Shown here: one piece after another, positions 28,502-39,745 of the stretch
Numbering within the stretch: the first letter of the stretch is position 1
Layout: each line of letters opens with the position of its first letter
Source: Pyronema omphalodes
Lineage: Eukaryota > Ascomycota > Pezizomycetes > Pezizales > Pyronemataceae
Reading direction: 5' to 3'
NCBI GenBank assembly: GCA_024516155.1
Contig: JAJJXM010000110.1
Location: 1 to 64,000, forward strand
Length of the DNA: 64,000 bases
Program-made: the position numbers and the translations under genes
Notes under the pieces: generated by a model
The model's input: the letters and a program-made list of their open reading frames with translations, nothing else
What the model was told of the DNA's origin: nothing
Database searches by the model: none

Positions 28502-29886
28502 TGTCACACCCTATAATGTGTGAGAATAGAATAGGTATCATATATAACGCTATGGAGAATATGGCAAACTCGACAGGAGAATGAATAATTAAGTTAGTAT
28601 CCCGGGCCGGAACCCCCAGGGGAGCTCCGGCTAGCCACGTCACGTGATTCGTGACTTTCCGATAGGACCTCACGAGGATCCCGGCCCGAGGCATCGAAAC
28701 TATTATTCACTGTCAGTTTGGGAGGACTCGGGACGGAGAAGGGGAAAGGAACACTTACCTCAAGGGTGTCGACTTACCCTTGAGACAACTACGAACGACG
28801 CTGATGGAGAACGAAGAAGACGACGAAAGGTCACCTCCTTATACCTGAGGAGTGTTCGGCAATACACGGCTACGATAGGGGCTGCATAGGAACAAGAGAT
28901 TCCAAGAGGATGCAGATGCGGCGCGAGGATATCATCCGGTGTTACTAGTTGGGTGAACAGTGGGGCGAGAGATAAGGCAGAGTCTAGTCAGCAAACAGGA
29001 GTGGAATGCAGGACAAGGGTCAACAGTGCATTAGCATGAGACAACGTCCAGTAGGGAACCCCACTCAGGAAACCTGTTTGATGAAACTGATATGACGCGT
29101 CCCTGGGCCTAGAGCTGCCAACTTGGAAACAATACGGCGTTTGCATCCACACCAGGGTGTGGCTGCGCGCAAGTGCGCGCAGGTGGGGCACATATGACAT
29201 CACACAGGAATGTGACGGGGCAGTGCGCTCCGGTAGGGCATGGTATGCCTTATGATGTCAGTGACCTCTACTTGCAATCGAGATTCTCTAGGGAGATCTA
29301 TGATGGCGCAACTCATACGATAAATGACTCATGTGTCATTATCACAAGAGTTTATGCATAATGCAGTCAGACGGAGTTGCCCTCCGGAGTGACTCATAAC
29401 CCCAGCACCTCATTGGAAGGTGTGGTAGTACGGTGAGCTATTTCAAGGATTATTCTGACCAGGGCGAGCATTATGCAAGTGAGCAATTAATTTAATTGCG
29501 CGCCTAGTATAATGCAAGCCTCAGCAGATGCGTCACAGCTTTGACCCATGTCTTATCTCCTAAGCTCAGTTTGTCAGTTGGTGCCCAAAGGAAGGCTGGG
29601 CGAACTTGTAGACGAAAGTCTATAAAAGACCCTATGTCTTCCCTCTGTCTCCTCCATCATCAACCATTGATCCTATACGCGACGATACCACATCTACACC
29701 AACGAATACCTCCGAAGACAACCCTTAAGTTTATTCGGCCTGTGATCGGTTAATTCTCTTCCTAGCTTATCTTTGGAATAAGTTCTTTTAGTTCTTGGGA
29801 ACGAAGCGTCTGTCTACACCAGGACAGCATACTTTGGATACAACCGAAAAAGCCTCCGCATAGTTAGGACTGTGCCCAGGTTCACA
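28502..29886 (+). repeat. Gypsy-A LTR duplicated from the A1 3' LTR
   Basis: A 1385-bp LTR almost identical to 23085-24469. It is not the end of an independently inserted element. Its left flank is A1 pol and its right flank is the A0 gag tail, the same junction as at 24469/24470, so it was copied by duplication rather than transposition. Confidence 0.92.
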
Positions 29887-30055
29887 GATGAGGAAGCGGG
29901 ATGAGGAGGACAATGAAGAACAGGAGAAGCCTAAGGAAAAGAAGAAAGCTAAAACTGCTGCAGTAAGGCAGGATAATGAGGATATGGACATGCCTGATGC
30001 GCAGCCTAGGATATGGGAATTAGAGGAAGACAAAAATATGGAATCAGATTTTTAA
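29887..30055 (+). pseudogene. A0 gag, 3' tail (second tandem copy)
   Basis: This copy of 24470-24638 begins GATGAGG instead of GAAGAGG, one base different in the former target duplication. It ends at the same DF-TAA and the same pol junction. Confidence 0.85.
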
Positions 30056-31456
30056 AGTCCTCTAGGGACGCGTCACCCGAGGAGGAAATGGATACAGACG
30101 TATTAATTGGGAAATGTTCGGCAACAAAAAGGAAAACAACGGACACCCTCGAGACAACCAGGACTAAGAGACGACGATCGGAAAACGGAGATGCAATTCC
30201 AGAAACCAAGGAATGGGCACCCACTCCTCCTCACCATGGACCAAGACCAATAATCAATATGGTTCTCAATTGGTCCAAGAGTCAGCAACGCACAGTTAGA
30301 GTCCTCTTAGATACAGGCTCTACTGCTGCCCTTCTGGACAAAGCCCTTGTCTAAAAATACAAAATCCCAACCGTCAAAAGACACACCACCTTCCAAATTC
30401 GCAACTTCAACAATGAAATAGTTCCTGGACCAGGAGTATTCTTTACGGTTCCATTCTTATGGCAGCATAAGCAACATTTTGCTGCAGCGTGATTTGAAGT
30501 CGCTCCGGTAGATAGTGACGGCGACGCTATCCTTCCACATCGGTGGATGGCACAACATCAGCCTTGCAACCTCTGGGGAGATCAAAATCAGATCTCATTT
30601 ACCTCCTCACGTTGCAAAGAAAAATGCACTAAGGCGCAAGCCAGTGCCTTCTCCCTTCAAGTCCACAAACATGTACTCGACCACCCACCGGCGTTAATCT
30701 TAGGCCACATCTCATTTGTATCCACCACAGAAGAATTATCGGAGGCACTTCAACAAGTCCCTGAGAAATTTCGTGGTTGGATCAATATTATGACGAAGGA
30801 AGCAGCAGATAGGCTTCCAGAACACAAACCATACGACCATGCTATTGACCTGAAAGATGGAGACACTCCTTCTTGTTGACCTGTCTACACTCTAAACGAA
30901 GTTGAGCTTGAGACACTGAGAGAATGGATGAAAGATATGCTGCGTACTGGAACAATCCGACCCTCTAAGTCACCAGCAGCAGCTCCAATTTTCTTCGTCC
31001 AAAAGGCCCATAGCAGAGGTCTGAGGTTATGCGTTGACTATCGAGGCATAAACAAAATATCAATTGCCAACCGATACCAGCTCCCACTCATGTCAGAATT
31101 ACAAGACCGAGTTAGAGGAGCTCAAACATTTACGAAGATGGATCTGAAGAATAGATACCATCTAATAAGAATGAAGGAAGGGGATGCATGGAAAACGGCT
31201 TTCAGGTGCCGATATGGACTATATGACTTTTTGGTTATGCCTTTCAGATTGAGCAATGCTCCAGCCACATTCCCAGATATGATGAATCATATTTTTAGAG
31301 ACATGTTGGATCAAGGAGTTATTGCATATATTGATGATGTACTCCTCTATGCGGAGACAGAAGAAAAGCGTGATGAGTTGGTTAAAGCAGTACTAAAAAG
31401 GTTGGAAGAAAATGGTTTGGTTATATCACCGGAAAAATGTGTCTGGGGACAAAGGC
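30013..31456 (+). pseudogene. A0 pol, second tandem copy, 5' part
   Basis: Protease and RT region with the same stops as the first copy (30352-30354, 30490-30492, 30877-30879). RT is readable through YIDDVLLYAE to GQR. The reading is cut at the target AAGGC (31452-31456) by Copia 2. The 3' part resumes at 36902. Confidence 0.92.
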
Positions 31457-31627
31457 TGTCGAAGGTCTCACAGGCACGAGAAGAAGAAAAGTGGAGGTGG
31501 GAACCGGATGTATTAACAAGCGTGAAGAGTCAGACATAGACGGGCAAGCGAGTGCCTATACATAGAGAGTGGTCCACCTCCACCTAAGCACTAGGGCCTT
31601 AGGCGCACTTCAACACACCCCCTCGTC
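31457..31627 (-). repeat. Copia 2 3' LTR and polypurine tract
   Basis: The LTR is 31457-31615 (159 bp). On the minus strand it is preceded by the tract GACGAGGGGGTG (31616-31627), identical to Copia 1. The 3' untranslated region up to the pol stop (31628-31861) is A-rich on the plus strand and holds no gene. Confidence 0.95.
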
Positions 31628-31861
31628 TAAGGACGGGTGCTACAACATAATAATAAGAAGAAATAACAATCCATCATAACAGAAAAACAAGAACAATACC
31701 ATAGAAAAAGAAAATACCCAATTACCCATAAAAGAAGAAGTGAAGAAACCCATAAGAAGAACAACCCAAATAAAAACAACACAATTCAATCATCATCATA
31801 ATCAGCAATCAGCAGCCATACTTCAATCACAACACACACTTATTCATTCAAATCAAACCCA

Positions 31862-33705
31862 TTAATCATTATTACCATTCAACGTTTCCATCCCTAAGAG
31901 TTTCACGGCCAACGCGTGTGTTGGTCCAGGGAGCGGTTTAGTGAGGATATCTGCGACATTCTCTTTGGACGCAATGTATTCGAACGATACCGTTCCCTTT
32001 CTAGCTTCGTCGATCGAGTGATGAAACTTCACATCGATGTGTTTTGTTTTCGCCTTGATGACGCCGGTCTGGAGGAGGCGAAGTGCTCCCATGTTGTCAC
32101 AACGGACCGAGGTCGGCACTTTGTTATCCCAGGCTTCGGTGTCGTCCATCAATAGGCGGAACCAGATCGCTTCACGGGTCGCATTGCTGCATGCAATGTA
32201 CTCGGCTTCAAGAGTGGAAAGGGCGATGACGGACTGCTTCTTTGAGCTCCCGTGGATCGGTCCGTCCGCTCCTGGCGCAAGGACTACGCACCCCCCGACG
32301 CTTTTCCGATCGGCTGTACTGCCGGCCCAGTCGCTGTCGGAGAAGAGTCGCAAGCAGTCCTGCGGTATGTCGTGGTTACGCTTGTAGATAATCGACAAAT
32401 TTTTCGTACCTTTCAAGTATCGGATGACCCTCTTGGCAGCGGTCATGTGCATTGCTAGAGGCGACTGATTGTATCGGCTGAGGGCAGTCACGGCGAAGGC
32501 GATGTCAGGACGAGTTCCGATTGCTGCGTACATCAGTGATCCGACCATTGATAGATACAGACGTTTTTGCTGTTCATCAGTGGTCTTGTCTTCGCAGTCA
32601 GTATTCTCAAGATCAACGTGAATGTCCATCGGGGAAGAGGTGGGTGCGGCCTCAAGAAGACCGTATCTGGCAATCACCCCCTCAATGTAATCCCTCTGCG
32701 AGATGGCAATACTACCGTCAGGCAAATATTCGAGTTCGAGGCCGAGAAAACGAGTCGCTTTTCCGAGATCTGTCATTTTGAAGCGAGCACTGAGGGCCTT
32801 CTTGATGTTGTCGCCCATCCTCTGTTTCGTGAGATTGAAGATCAAGATATCGTCGACATATAAAAGCAGAAATGCGTCCTTCATGAGGTAGAGGTTGGAG
32901 TCGGCGTGTGCTTGTCGGAAACCTTGCGTCATGAGGAAGTCATTAATCTGGGCCCACCATAATCGGGGTGCCTGTTTTAGGCCGTACAGGGCTTTCAGTA
33001 GGCGAACCGTCGATGTTTTTGATAGGCGTTTATCGAGCCATTCGATACCGGGAGGCATGGACATGAAAGTCCTGTCGTTGTCAATGGCTGGATTGAGGAA
33101 GGCCGTGACGACATCCATTTGGTCGACTGACCACCCCCTGGTTGCAGATAAACTTAGCAGGTAACGTAGAGTACTTAGCTTGGAGACAGGTGCATATGTC
33201 TCATCATAATCAATTCCCGGAACTTGTTCATAACCCTTTATAACCAATCGGGCCTTGAACTTTGTGCTGCCGTCAATGTTGCGTTTGGTTTTGTAAATCC
33301 ATCGACACTTCAGGGGCTTGCATCCAAAGGGAACAGTGATGCCGTTGTAGGATGTTTGATTTTCGAATGCGTCAGGCGATGACACTGGTCGGAGAGGTTC
33401 TGCATTGTCATTTGATTTGAAAGCCTGGAAGGTTTCGTTTATCAGTAAAGAGTTCCATTCTTCTTGCATCGCAGTTTTCCAGTTGTCCCGGTCGGCGCTC
33501 TTCATTGCTGCGGTGTAAGAGGTCGGGTCGCCGTCAAGTAGATCAGGACCTATGGCCTCGTCGGGATCGTCTATAGTTGCTTTGGCGAGAAAAGCCGAGG
33601 CCAGGGCGTCGTCAATATCAATGTCTTCGTAGCGGGACTTGTTTAGTCTGTTGGCCTTCAGTCGTTCGTCGCGTAGGGACAGTGAATTCATGGCATTAGA
33701 AGCAT
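31862..33705 (-). CDS. Copia 2 reverse transcriptase-RNase H (pol part 2)
   Basis: The open frame runs from the splice acceptor at 33706 through ATG 33691 for 609 codons to TAA. RT has the Copia start of domain (FKARLVIKGYEQVPG, YAPVSKLSTLRYLL, VVTAFLNPAIDN), ALYGLKQAPRLWW and the catalytic LLYVDDILIF. RNase H has FSDSDWAGSTADRKS, STLEAEYIA, VRCDNMGAL and TKHIDVKFHH. Synthesis of cDNA would occur in the particle. It could be made as part of a spliced polyprotein or from its own ATG 33691. No lesion is seen; one oddity is GSSKKQ where copy 1 has WSSKKQ. Confidence 0.93.
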
Positions 33706-34102
33706 CTGAGAATTAGGATGTTAGTTCAAAGAAGTGAATATCTGAGAAGTAGAGAGAGAAATTTGAGAAACAGGGAAAAAAGAGCAGTAGACAGGGATTC
33801 CGTGGCAGAATCTAATGAGGAGATGCACAGCGGAGTGTTAATCTGATAAAGTTTCAGGATAAGCATCCTTGAACTGATGATAATCAGTGTGTGGCATATT
33901 CGCCTAGCAAGAGTAGTCCGGACAGCATGAAGGCTGGTCGGGACAGTGACATTCAAGACAGAATTGTCAATGTATAGTTAGAGTGAGGCAGCATGAAGGC
34001 TGGTCCGACTCAAAGATAACGAGAAAGAGACTACACCGTGTGGCCGTGAAAGGTCCTACAGCGGTGACATGGAAAAGGGTTTGGGTGATTATTTGTACAT
34101 AC
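33706..34102 (-). other. Candidate 397-nt intron between integrase and RT, Copia 2
   Basis: Minus-strand GTATGT (34102-34097), CTAAC and CTCAG ending at 33706. Phase 1 splicing keeps the frame (codon A+AT, then GCT TCT AAT GCC ATG). Unspliced reading stops at TAA where Copia 1 has TGA. Over its first ~105 nt it differs from Copia 1 at roughly 15-20 positions, against about 5 in the last 120 nt of the adjoining exon. This fits non-coding sequence. Confidence 0.65.
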
Positions 34103-35723
34103 TCTGAATGAGGGCGTCTATCTCATGTGATATGAGCGCTGACGCATTCTCATCACCTCCTTCAATGATATCAGGGAAACAGTCAGATATCGCCTTAATG
34201 ATTTCCTCTGATGTATTTGGACGTCCTTCAGAATCGAAGGCATTATTTTCCTCTAAGAAGACGACGTTGGAAGCGCGCACGACAGAACGTGAGTTGAAGT
34301 CATAGATGCGCCAAATCTTTGACGACTCTGTGTATCCAACCATCATACTGTGTGACGCGCGTGCGCTCCAGTTCTTGTCTGTCCTCTGCTCCTTCGGTAT
34401 ATGCTTGAAGACCGTGCAACCGAATCTTCGAAGGTGTAGCAGCTGAGGCGGCCTGTGAAACAGGGCCTCATGAGGACTTAGCCAGCCTTTGAGCGTCCTA
34501 GTCGGAGATATCGAGTGTAGGTAGACCGCCGTGTTGACAGCCTCAGCCCAGAAGCGATGAGGAACTTGGGCGTCTAGTAGCATGGAACGTGCTTTGCCGT
34601 TGATTGTCTGAATGAATCTCTCGGCAGTTCCGTTTTTATGTTGTGTGAAGGGTGGTGAGGGTTCGAACGAGATACCGTTTTTCGCCAGGAAAGAACGGAA
34701 CTGTTGATTGTTAAACTCCCCTGTGCCATTATCACATCTGAACCGAAGAATCTTATGTCCTTGAGACTCGATCCACGCTTTGTATTCCTGGAATACAGGT
34801 AATACGGCATCTGTGGATTTTGATTTTAGAAAGTAAACTTTGGCGAAACGACTAAAGTCATCAATATAGATGATATAATAACGTCGTTGACTGATCGACG
34901 GAGTCGACATCGGGCCGCAGACATCCGAGTGGACAAGTTCGAAAGGCTTGCTCGCACGTTCGGTTGGTAATCGGATAAAAGACTGTCGGTTTTTGGCCTG
35001 TATGCACGTTGTGCAGGACTGGAGATGATCTGATGTTGTAGTTTTATCAGTCGAATTAATGATCTTAGACAAGGACTCGGTATTGAGGTGGGCCAGTCTC
35101 CTGTGCCACATCTCGAAATTGCTTGTTGGTTCAAGGCGGAAAGACTGTCTATGTGCCGTTCGGAGGTCTTTGTCACTAGGACGCGTAAAGTCAACCTCTG
35201 CACTTGTTCGTTTATTCGATGATACCGTTGTTTGGGTCGAGGAGGGAATGGAGTTAATGTCAACGCCTGCACCAGAACGAGTGGTTATCAGGGCGTCGTG
35301 GTCCTCCTTAATGGCCTCTGCTGTCCATCTGTAAAGATTGTCCTTCATCCGAGCGACAATGATTGTCTTGGAGGTCTTGTCTTTCACAGTACAAGTACCG
35401 TCCGACATAGTAATATTCCACCCCCTTTTATCAAAGAGAGGCAGGGAGAAAAGGGAGAGTCGAAACGTGGGAACGTATAGTGCTGAAATTTGAAAAAGAT
35501 TATTGAGTATGATTTTTCCGTAGGTGTTGGTCGTGACTGTACTATTGTCACCTAAGCGAATGTTGATGGACTTGCAAGTAGCTAAAGAATCAATAAGAAA
35601 AGCAGATTTATCATTACAAAAGTGGTGCGTTGCACCAGAGTCGAGCACCCATGTGTGTGTCTCAGCGGACGAGTCTGTTGCGATCAAGACTTGCGCTGTT
35701 AGGGAGGTGCTGGAGTTCCCGAG
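34103..35723 (-). CDS. Copia 2 protease-integrase (pol part 1)
   Basis: The frame continues Gag after its TGA; the first ATG is at 35687. The protease site is LDSGATHHFC. The integrase zinc region is HRRLAHLN ... CTTCIQAKN. The DDE core is in HSDVCGP, RCDNGTGEF and KNGTAERF. The C-terminal integrase part has HLRRFGCTVFKH and MMVGYTESSKIWRIYD. It ends ALIQS at the donor of the 397-nt candidate intron. All catalytic residues are present. Confidence 0.93.
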
Positions 35724-35731
35724 TCAAATAC
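35675..35731 (-). other. Candidate 57-nt intron spanning the Gag stop, Copia 2
   Basis: Same signals and frame as 3270-3326: GTATTT, CTAAC, AACAG, with the Gag TGA inside. Only one base differs between the copies (GCC/GCA, silent if coding). Sequence comparison therefore cannot decide between splicing and stop readthrough. Confidence 0.45.
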
Positions 35732-36638
35732 CGAGATCTGTGTTGTCTAACTCGGCAATTTTCGCGCTGGAGCGAAGCTTGTAGCGCTCACGTATGGCGG
35801 TGGCTGAAGACCTGAGCTTGCACTCTGTCGCAAGGTGCCCTTTCTTCGTACAGTAGTGGCACTGAACATCCTCCTTTTTCGAAGTTTTAGTAGGCCTGGA
35901 CGGTCCGGCGCTTGAGGACGCTGCGCGCTTGTTGTTGTTGCGATTTGCGTAACATTCCTTGGTGTTATGGCTAGATCGTTTACAGTGGTCGCACCACTTA
36001 GTCATCGTAGCATGCGCTTCGCCTTTCGGGGATCCTAGAGTTGCTTCCCACATATGCTCGTGGTCATGCAGGATTTTCTGAAGTTCGTCAACTGCAATAT
36101 TGTCAAGTTTGGCGAGCTCGTGCTTCGTGACTCCGTAGGAGTCGGGGAGATTCGCAATAACATAGTTGACCAGCGCAGTGTCGCTGATATCTAACACTGT
36201 ACCGGTGAGGGGAGCCTGAATATTGAGGAGGTCGGTTATCCATTTTGACATGGACTGGCCGGGGTTAGGCTTGGATCTCCAGAACTTGATCCAGAGGTTC
36301 CTTCGTCCAGAATTAGTTTTCGAGTTATCAAACCTGGCTTCAAGTTTCAGCCACATCTCCCGTGGATTATCGAGTCCGGTGATGACTCTGCGGCAGGTAA
36401 TGTCGCAGTGGTCAAAGATGATCTGGGTAGCTCTGGCTGCCCTCTCATCGAAGTATTGGAGATCCCTCTGTGCTTGTTGGCTGGTGCCGCCAGCAGGGCG
36501 CGTCTCCTTTCCGTTCACAATATTCCAGGCGCTCTTTCCGGCCAGGATAACATGGATCGGGTCTTTCCACTGCGCATAGTTGGCGACCGTAAGGATTGGG
36601 CACTTCAAAGCAGTGGGTTCTTGGACCTCGTCGGACAT
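35724..36638 (-). CDS. Copia 2 Gag
   Basis: 304 codons from ATG 36638 to TGA 35726-35724. It is the same Copia Gag as copy 1, with both CCHC knuckles complete (CDHCKRSSHNTKEC and CHYCTKKGHLATEC). It would form the particle and bind RNA. The T-rich leader between the primer site and the ATG (36639-36730) has no gene. Confidence 0.93.
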   Translation of the reverse strand: MSDEVQEPTALKCPILTVANYAQWKDPIHVILAGKSAWNIVNGKETRPAGGTSQQAQRDLQYFDERAARATQIIFDHCDITCRRVITGLDNPREMWLKLEARFDNSKTNSGRRNLWIKFWRSKPNPGQSMSKWITDLLNIQAPLTGTVLDISDTALVNYVIANLPDSYGVTKHELAKLDNIAVDELQKILHDHEHMWEATLGSPKGEAHATMTKWCDHCKRSSHNTKECYANRNNNKRAASSSAGPSRPTKTSKKEDVQCHYCTKKGHLATECKLRSSATAIRERYKLRSSAKIAELDNTDLGI

Positions 36639-36730
36639 GTCGGATAGAGTAATTAAAATTAGTGGGAAAGTGAGGAAATAATAAGAGTTATAACTAATAA
36701 GGAATAACGGTAAGAGTAGCGGATTCGCAA

Positions 36731-36901
36731 GGGCTCATAACCTGTCGAAGGTCTCACAGGCACGAGAAGAAGAAAAGTGGAGGTGGGAACCGGATGTATT
36801 AACAAGCGTGAAGAGTCAGACATAGACGGGCAAGCGAGTGCCTATACATAGAGAGTGGTCCACCTCCACCTAAGCACTAGGGCCTTAGGCGCACTTCAAC
36901 A
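36731..36901 (-). repeat. Copia 2 5' LTR and half-tRNA primer site
   Basis: The LTR is 36743-36901 (159 bp), identical by eye to 31457-31615. The primer site, read on the minus strand, is GGTTATGAGCCC (36731-36742), complementary to the anticodon arm of initiator tRNA-Met. The duplicated target AAGGC follows at 36902-36906. Confidence 0.94.
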
Positions 36902-39197
36902 AAGGCAACTAGAATTTCTGGGATATATAATAAGTGAAAATGGGATGGAAATGGCTAAGGATAAGGTGGAAACAGTCCTTATATGGGAACCCCGAAAGTC
37001 CTTGGAGGAAGTACAAGGCTTTCTTGGATGCGGTAACTTCTATCGGAGATTCATTAAGGACTTCTCAAGAATATGTCGTCCTCTTACAGAATCAATGAAA
37101 GGCGAGCCAAACAAATGGGAATGGACTGTTGCTATGCAACTATTATTTCACGAGCTAAAGAGACGATTCACTACAGCACCTATCTTGCATCATTTTGATC
37201 CAAGAAAGGTCTGTGTTGTTGAAACTGTTGCTTCAGATTTCGCTTTAGTCAAAGTTCTATCCCAAAAAGGTGATGATGGAAAGTTGCATCCGATTGCTTT
37301 CCATTCAAGAAAATTCACTCCGGCTGAAATAACTTATGAGATTCACGACAAAGAGCCGTTGGCTATTGTGGACTCATCTAAAGCATGGAGAAGACATCTT
37401 GATGGGGCAATGTTTACTGTGGAAGTGTACAGCGACCACCAAAACCTGGAGTACTTTACAACAACAAAAGTACTCAATCGACGTCAAGCTAGATGGGCTC
37501 AAGAGCATGCTGCCGTTGACTTCAAAATTCATTACAGAGCTGGGGTGAAGAATGGAAAACCTCATGCTTTATCAAGGCGTCCGGAGTTCTGCCCTGAGAA
37601 GGGGGGAGGTGAAGATCAGCCGATTACGACGATCCTGCATCAAAGCCATTTTGCATCGATTTCGTCAATCAGCTCTGCGGTAGAAGTAACATCTGTCATT
37701 ATTTCTTCAGCACGTCTTCCCTCTATTCCCCTGGTCAAATGGTCGGCAGCATTTTTGAAGATGGTTAAGGAAGCTGGAAAACTAGATCAGAATTACATGG
37801 AAGCAACAAAGAAAGTTAAGGGACCACTGACGATGGAGGATGGCATACTCTATCGAAAAGAAAAACTATGGGTACCAAAGGATTTGGTAGATACAGTTCT
37901 TGAATCCGAACATGACTCTAACATTGCAGGTCACTTCTGACAAGACAAAACTATTGAATTAATTCGAAGAAACTTCTGGTGGCCGAAGATAGAAGAAGGA
38001 ATATCGAATTAGGTTAAGAGTTGTACGGAATGTCAAAAAGACAAAAAGGCGCGGCACCTGAAGTATGGATTACTTCAACCGTTGGAATTACCAGATGCCC
38101 CATGGCAATCAATCGCCATGGATTTTATTACAGACCTACCGGAATCAAATGGATGTGATCAACTCTGGGTAGTAGTTGATCGAATTTCGAAAATGGCCCA
38201 CTTCATACCATTACAAAAAGATGGCAAGACAACTGCAGACCTTGTCAGAATCTTTGCCAAGGAAATTTGGAACTTACATGGGCTGCCTACAGACATTATT
38301 TCGGATAGGGACTCCAGGTTCACAAGTACGACCTGCAAAGCATTTCTTGGGACACTAGCTATCAAGCCTAGAATGTACACGGCGTTCCACCCTCAAACAG
38401 ACGGTCAAACGGAACGACTTAACCAGACAATTGAAGCTTACCTCCGCTCTTTTGTCAATCATGAGATGGACCATTGGGTTGACTTGTTGCCAATGGCAGA
38501 GTTTGCGTACAACAAGTCAGTAACCTCCGCCACAGTACTTTCCCCCTTCTATGCGAACTACGGTTACAACACCATTGTTAGCAACCCACCTGCAACTGCT
38601 GTGTGAAACCCAGCCAGCAAAGCATATGCCCACTGGATGCATACCGTGCACGAAGAAGCAAAGTTGTCCTTACAGAAAGCCCAAGAAAGAATCAAAAAGT
38701 ATGCAGACCTACGATGAAAGGAGGCCCCAACTTAGCAAGTTGGAGACTTGGTTATGCTCGATGGACGACACATAAAAACAAGACGCCCATCACACAAATT
38801 GGATCACAAACTTCACGGTCCATGTCAAATCGAAAAAGTCATCTCCCCAACAGTATTACGTCGCACATTACCACGCAAATGGAAGATTCATAATGTCTTT
38901 CATATTTCCCTACTTGAGCCTTTCAACACCGGTACAAGAGCTCCACCAGACCCAAACAAAATTCTTAGGAAAGCAGACGACGTTGAGGGAAGCCAGGAGT
39001 ACGACAATGATGAGATTATGAGCAGTTACAAATCAAGAAACAGAGTACTTTACCTCGTTAAATGGCTTGGGTGGCCTAACAAGAAAGATTGGACGGTGGG
39101 ACCCTTCAACAACTTTTCGGTAGGAGGTCAGGAAAAGCTAAGAGAATTCGATCTCAAGCATCCTGATTCTCCGAGGGACTACCGACTCAAGGATTGA
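36902..39197 (+). pseudogene. A0 pol, second copy 3' part: RNase H, integrase, chromodomain
   Basis: This resumes A0 pol right after Copia 2 (RQLEFLGYIISENG). RNase H has the same ETVAS defect. Stops are at 37938-37940, near 38011, 38604-38606, near 38716 and near 38732. Integrase core motifs remain readable (AMDFITDLP, SDRDSRFTS, TDGQTERLNQ). The chromodomain (EYDNDEIM, LYLVKWLGW) ends at a full-length C-terminus, PDSPRDYRLKD-TGA. This is the original A0 3' end, without A1's premature stop. The spacer to the LTR (39198-39367) includes a polypurine stretch. Confidence 0.92.
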
Positions 39198-39367
39198 AGC
39201 TTAATGTTTTTCCCACGTGGTTTTCATTAGCTTGAGTTGGTAGTAGGATGTAGGGGCTGGAGGACTACATCTATAATCGATCACTTAATCACTTGGCTGC
39301 GACGAGGTGCAATCACAGAATGATGAACTACGAGCTTCGGGATGAAGCTTGAACAGGGGGCAGGTGG

Positions 39368-39745
39368 TGTCTCACCCTATAATGTGTGAGAATACGATAG
39401 GTATCATCTAAAACGCTATGGAGAATATGGCAAACTCGACAGGAGAATGAATAATTCAGTTCGTATCCCGGGCCGGAACCCCCAGAGGAGCTCCGGCTAG
39501 CCACGTCACGTGATTCGTGACTTTCCGATAGGACCTCACGAGGATCCCGGCCCGAGGCGTTGAAACCGTTATTCACTGTCAGTTTGGGAGGACTCAGGAC
39601 GGAGAAAGGCAAGGGACACTTACCTCGAGGGTGACGACTTACCCTTGAGACAACTATAAACGATGCTGATGGAGAACGAGGAAGACGACGAAAGGTCACC
39701 TCCTTCTACCTGAGGAGTGTTCAGCAGTACACGGCTATGATAGGG
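39368..39745 (+). repeat. A0 3' LTR, part 1
   Basis: The first 378 bp of the A0 3' LTR begin TGTCTCACCC (one change from TGTCACACC). It is cut by A2 after the target TAGGG (39741-39745) and continues at 48657. Confidence 0.9.

Larger units (their letters stand above)
31457..36901 (-). mobile_element. Ty1/Copia retrotransposon, copy 2 (apparently intact)
   Basis: This 5445-bp minus-strand element is in A0 pol, with exact target duplication AAGGC (31452-31456 and 36902-36906). Its two 159-bp LTRs are identical by eye, so it inserted very recently. The primer site, polypurine tract and all coding blocks are present, with only the two stop-bearing, intron-like interruptions that Copia 1 also has. 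If both are spliced or bypassed, a polyprotein of about 1,440-1,460 residues results, the usual Copia size. It is the best candidate for a competent element in the window. Confidence 0.97.
27605..38471 (+). repeat. Tandem duplication, second copy (contains Copia 2)
   Basis: This is the second copy of 22189-27604. It carries one extra base near 28281 (GAATTCCATC against GAATTCATC) and is enlarged by Copia 2 plus its 5-bp target duplication. It ends where A0-type sequence continues uninterrupted (38472 onward). Copia 2 is absent from the first copy, so it arrived after the duplication or into this copy only. Confidence 0.9.

Noticed and set aside
28502..31456. A separate Gypsy-A insertion starting with the LTR at 28502
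   Set aside because: Its right-hand junction is the same A1/A0 junction as at 24469/24470, and the sequence is a tandem copy, so no independent insertion is needed.
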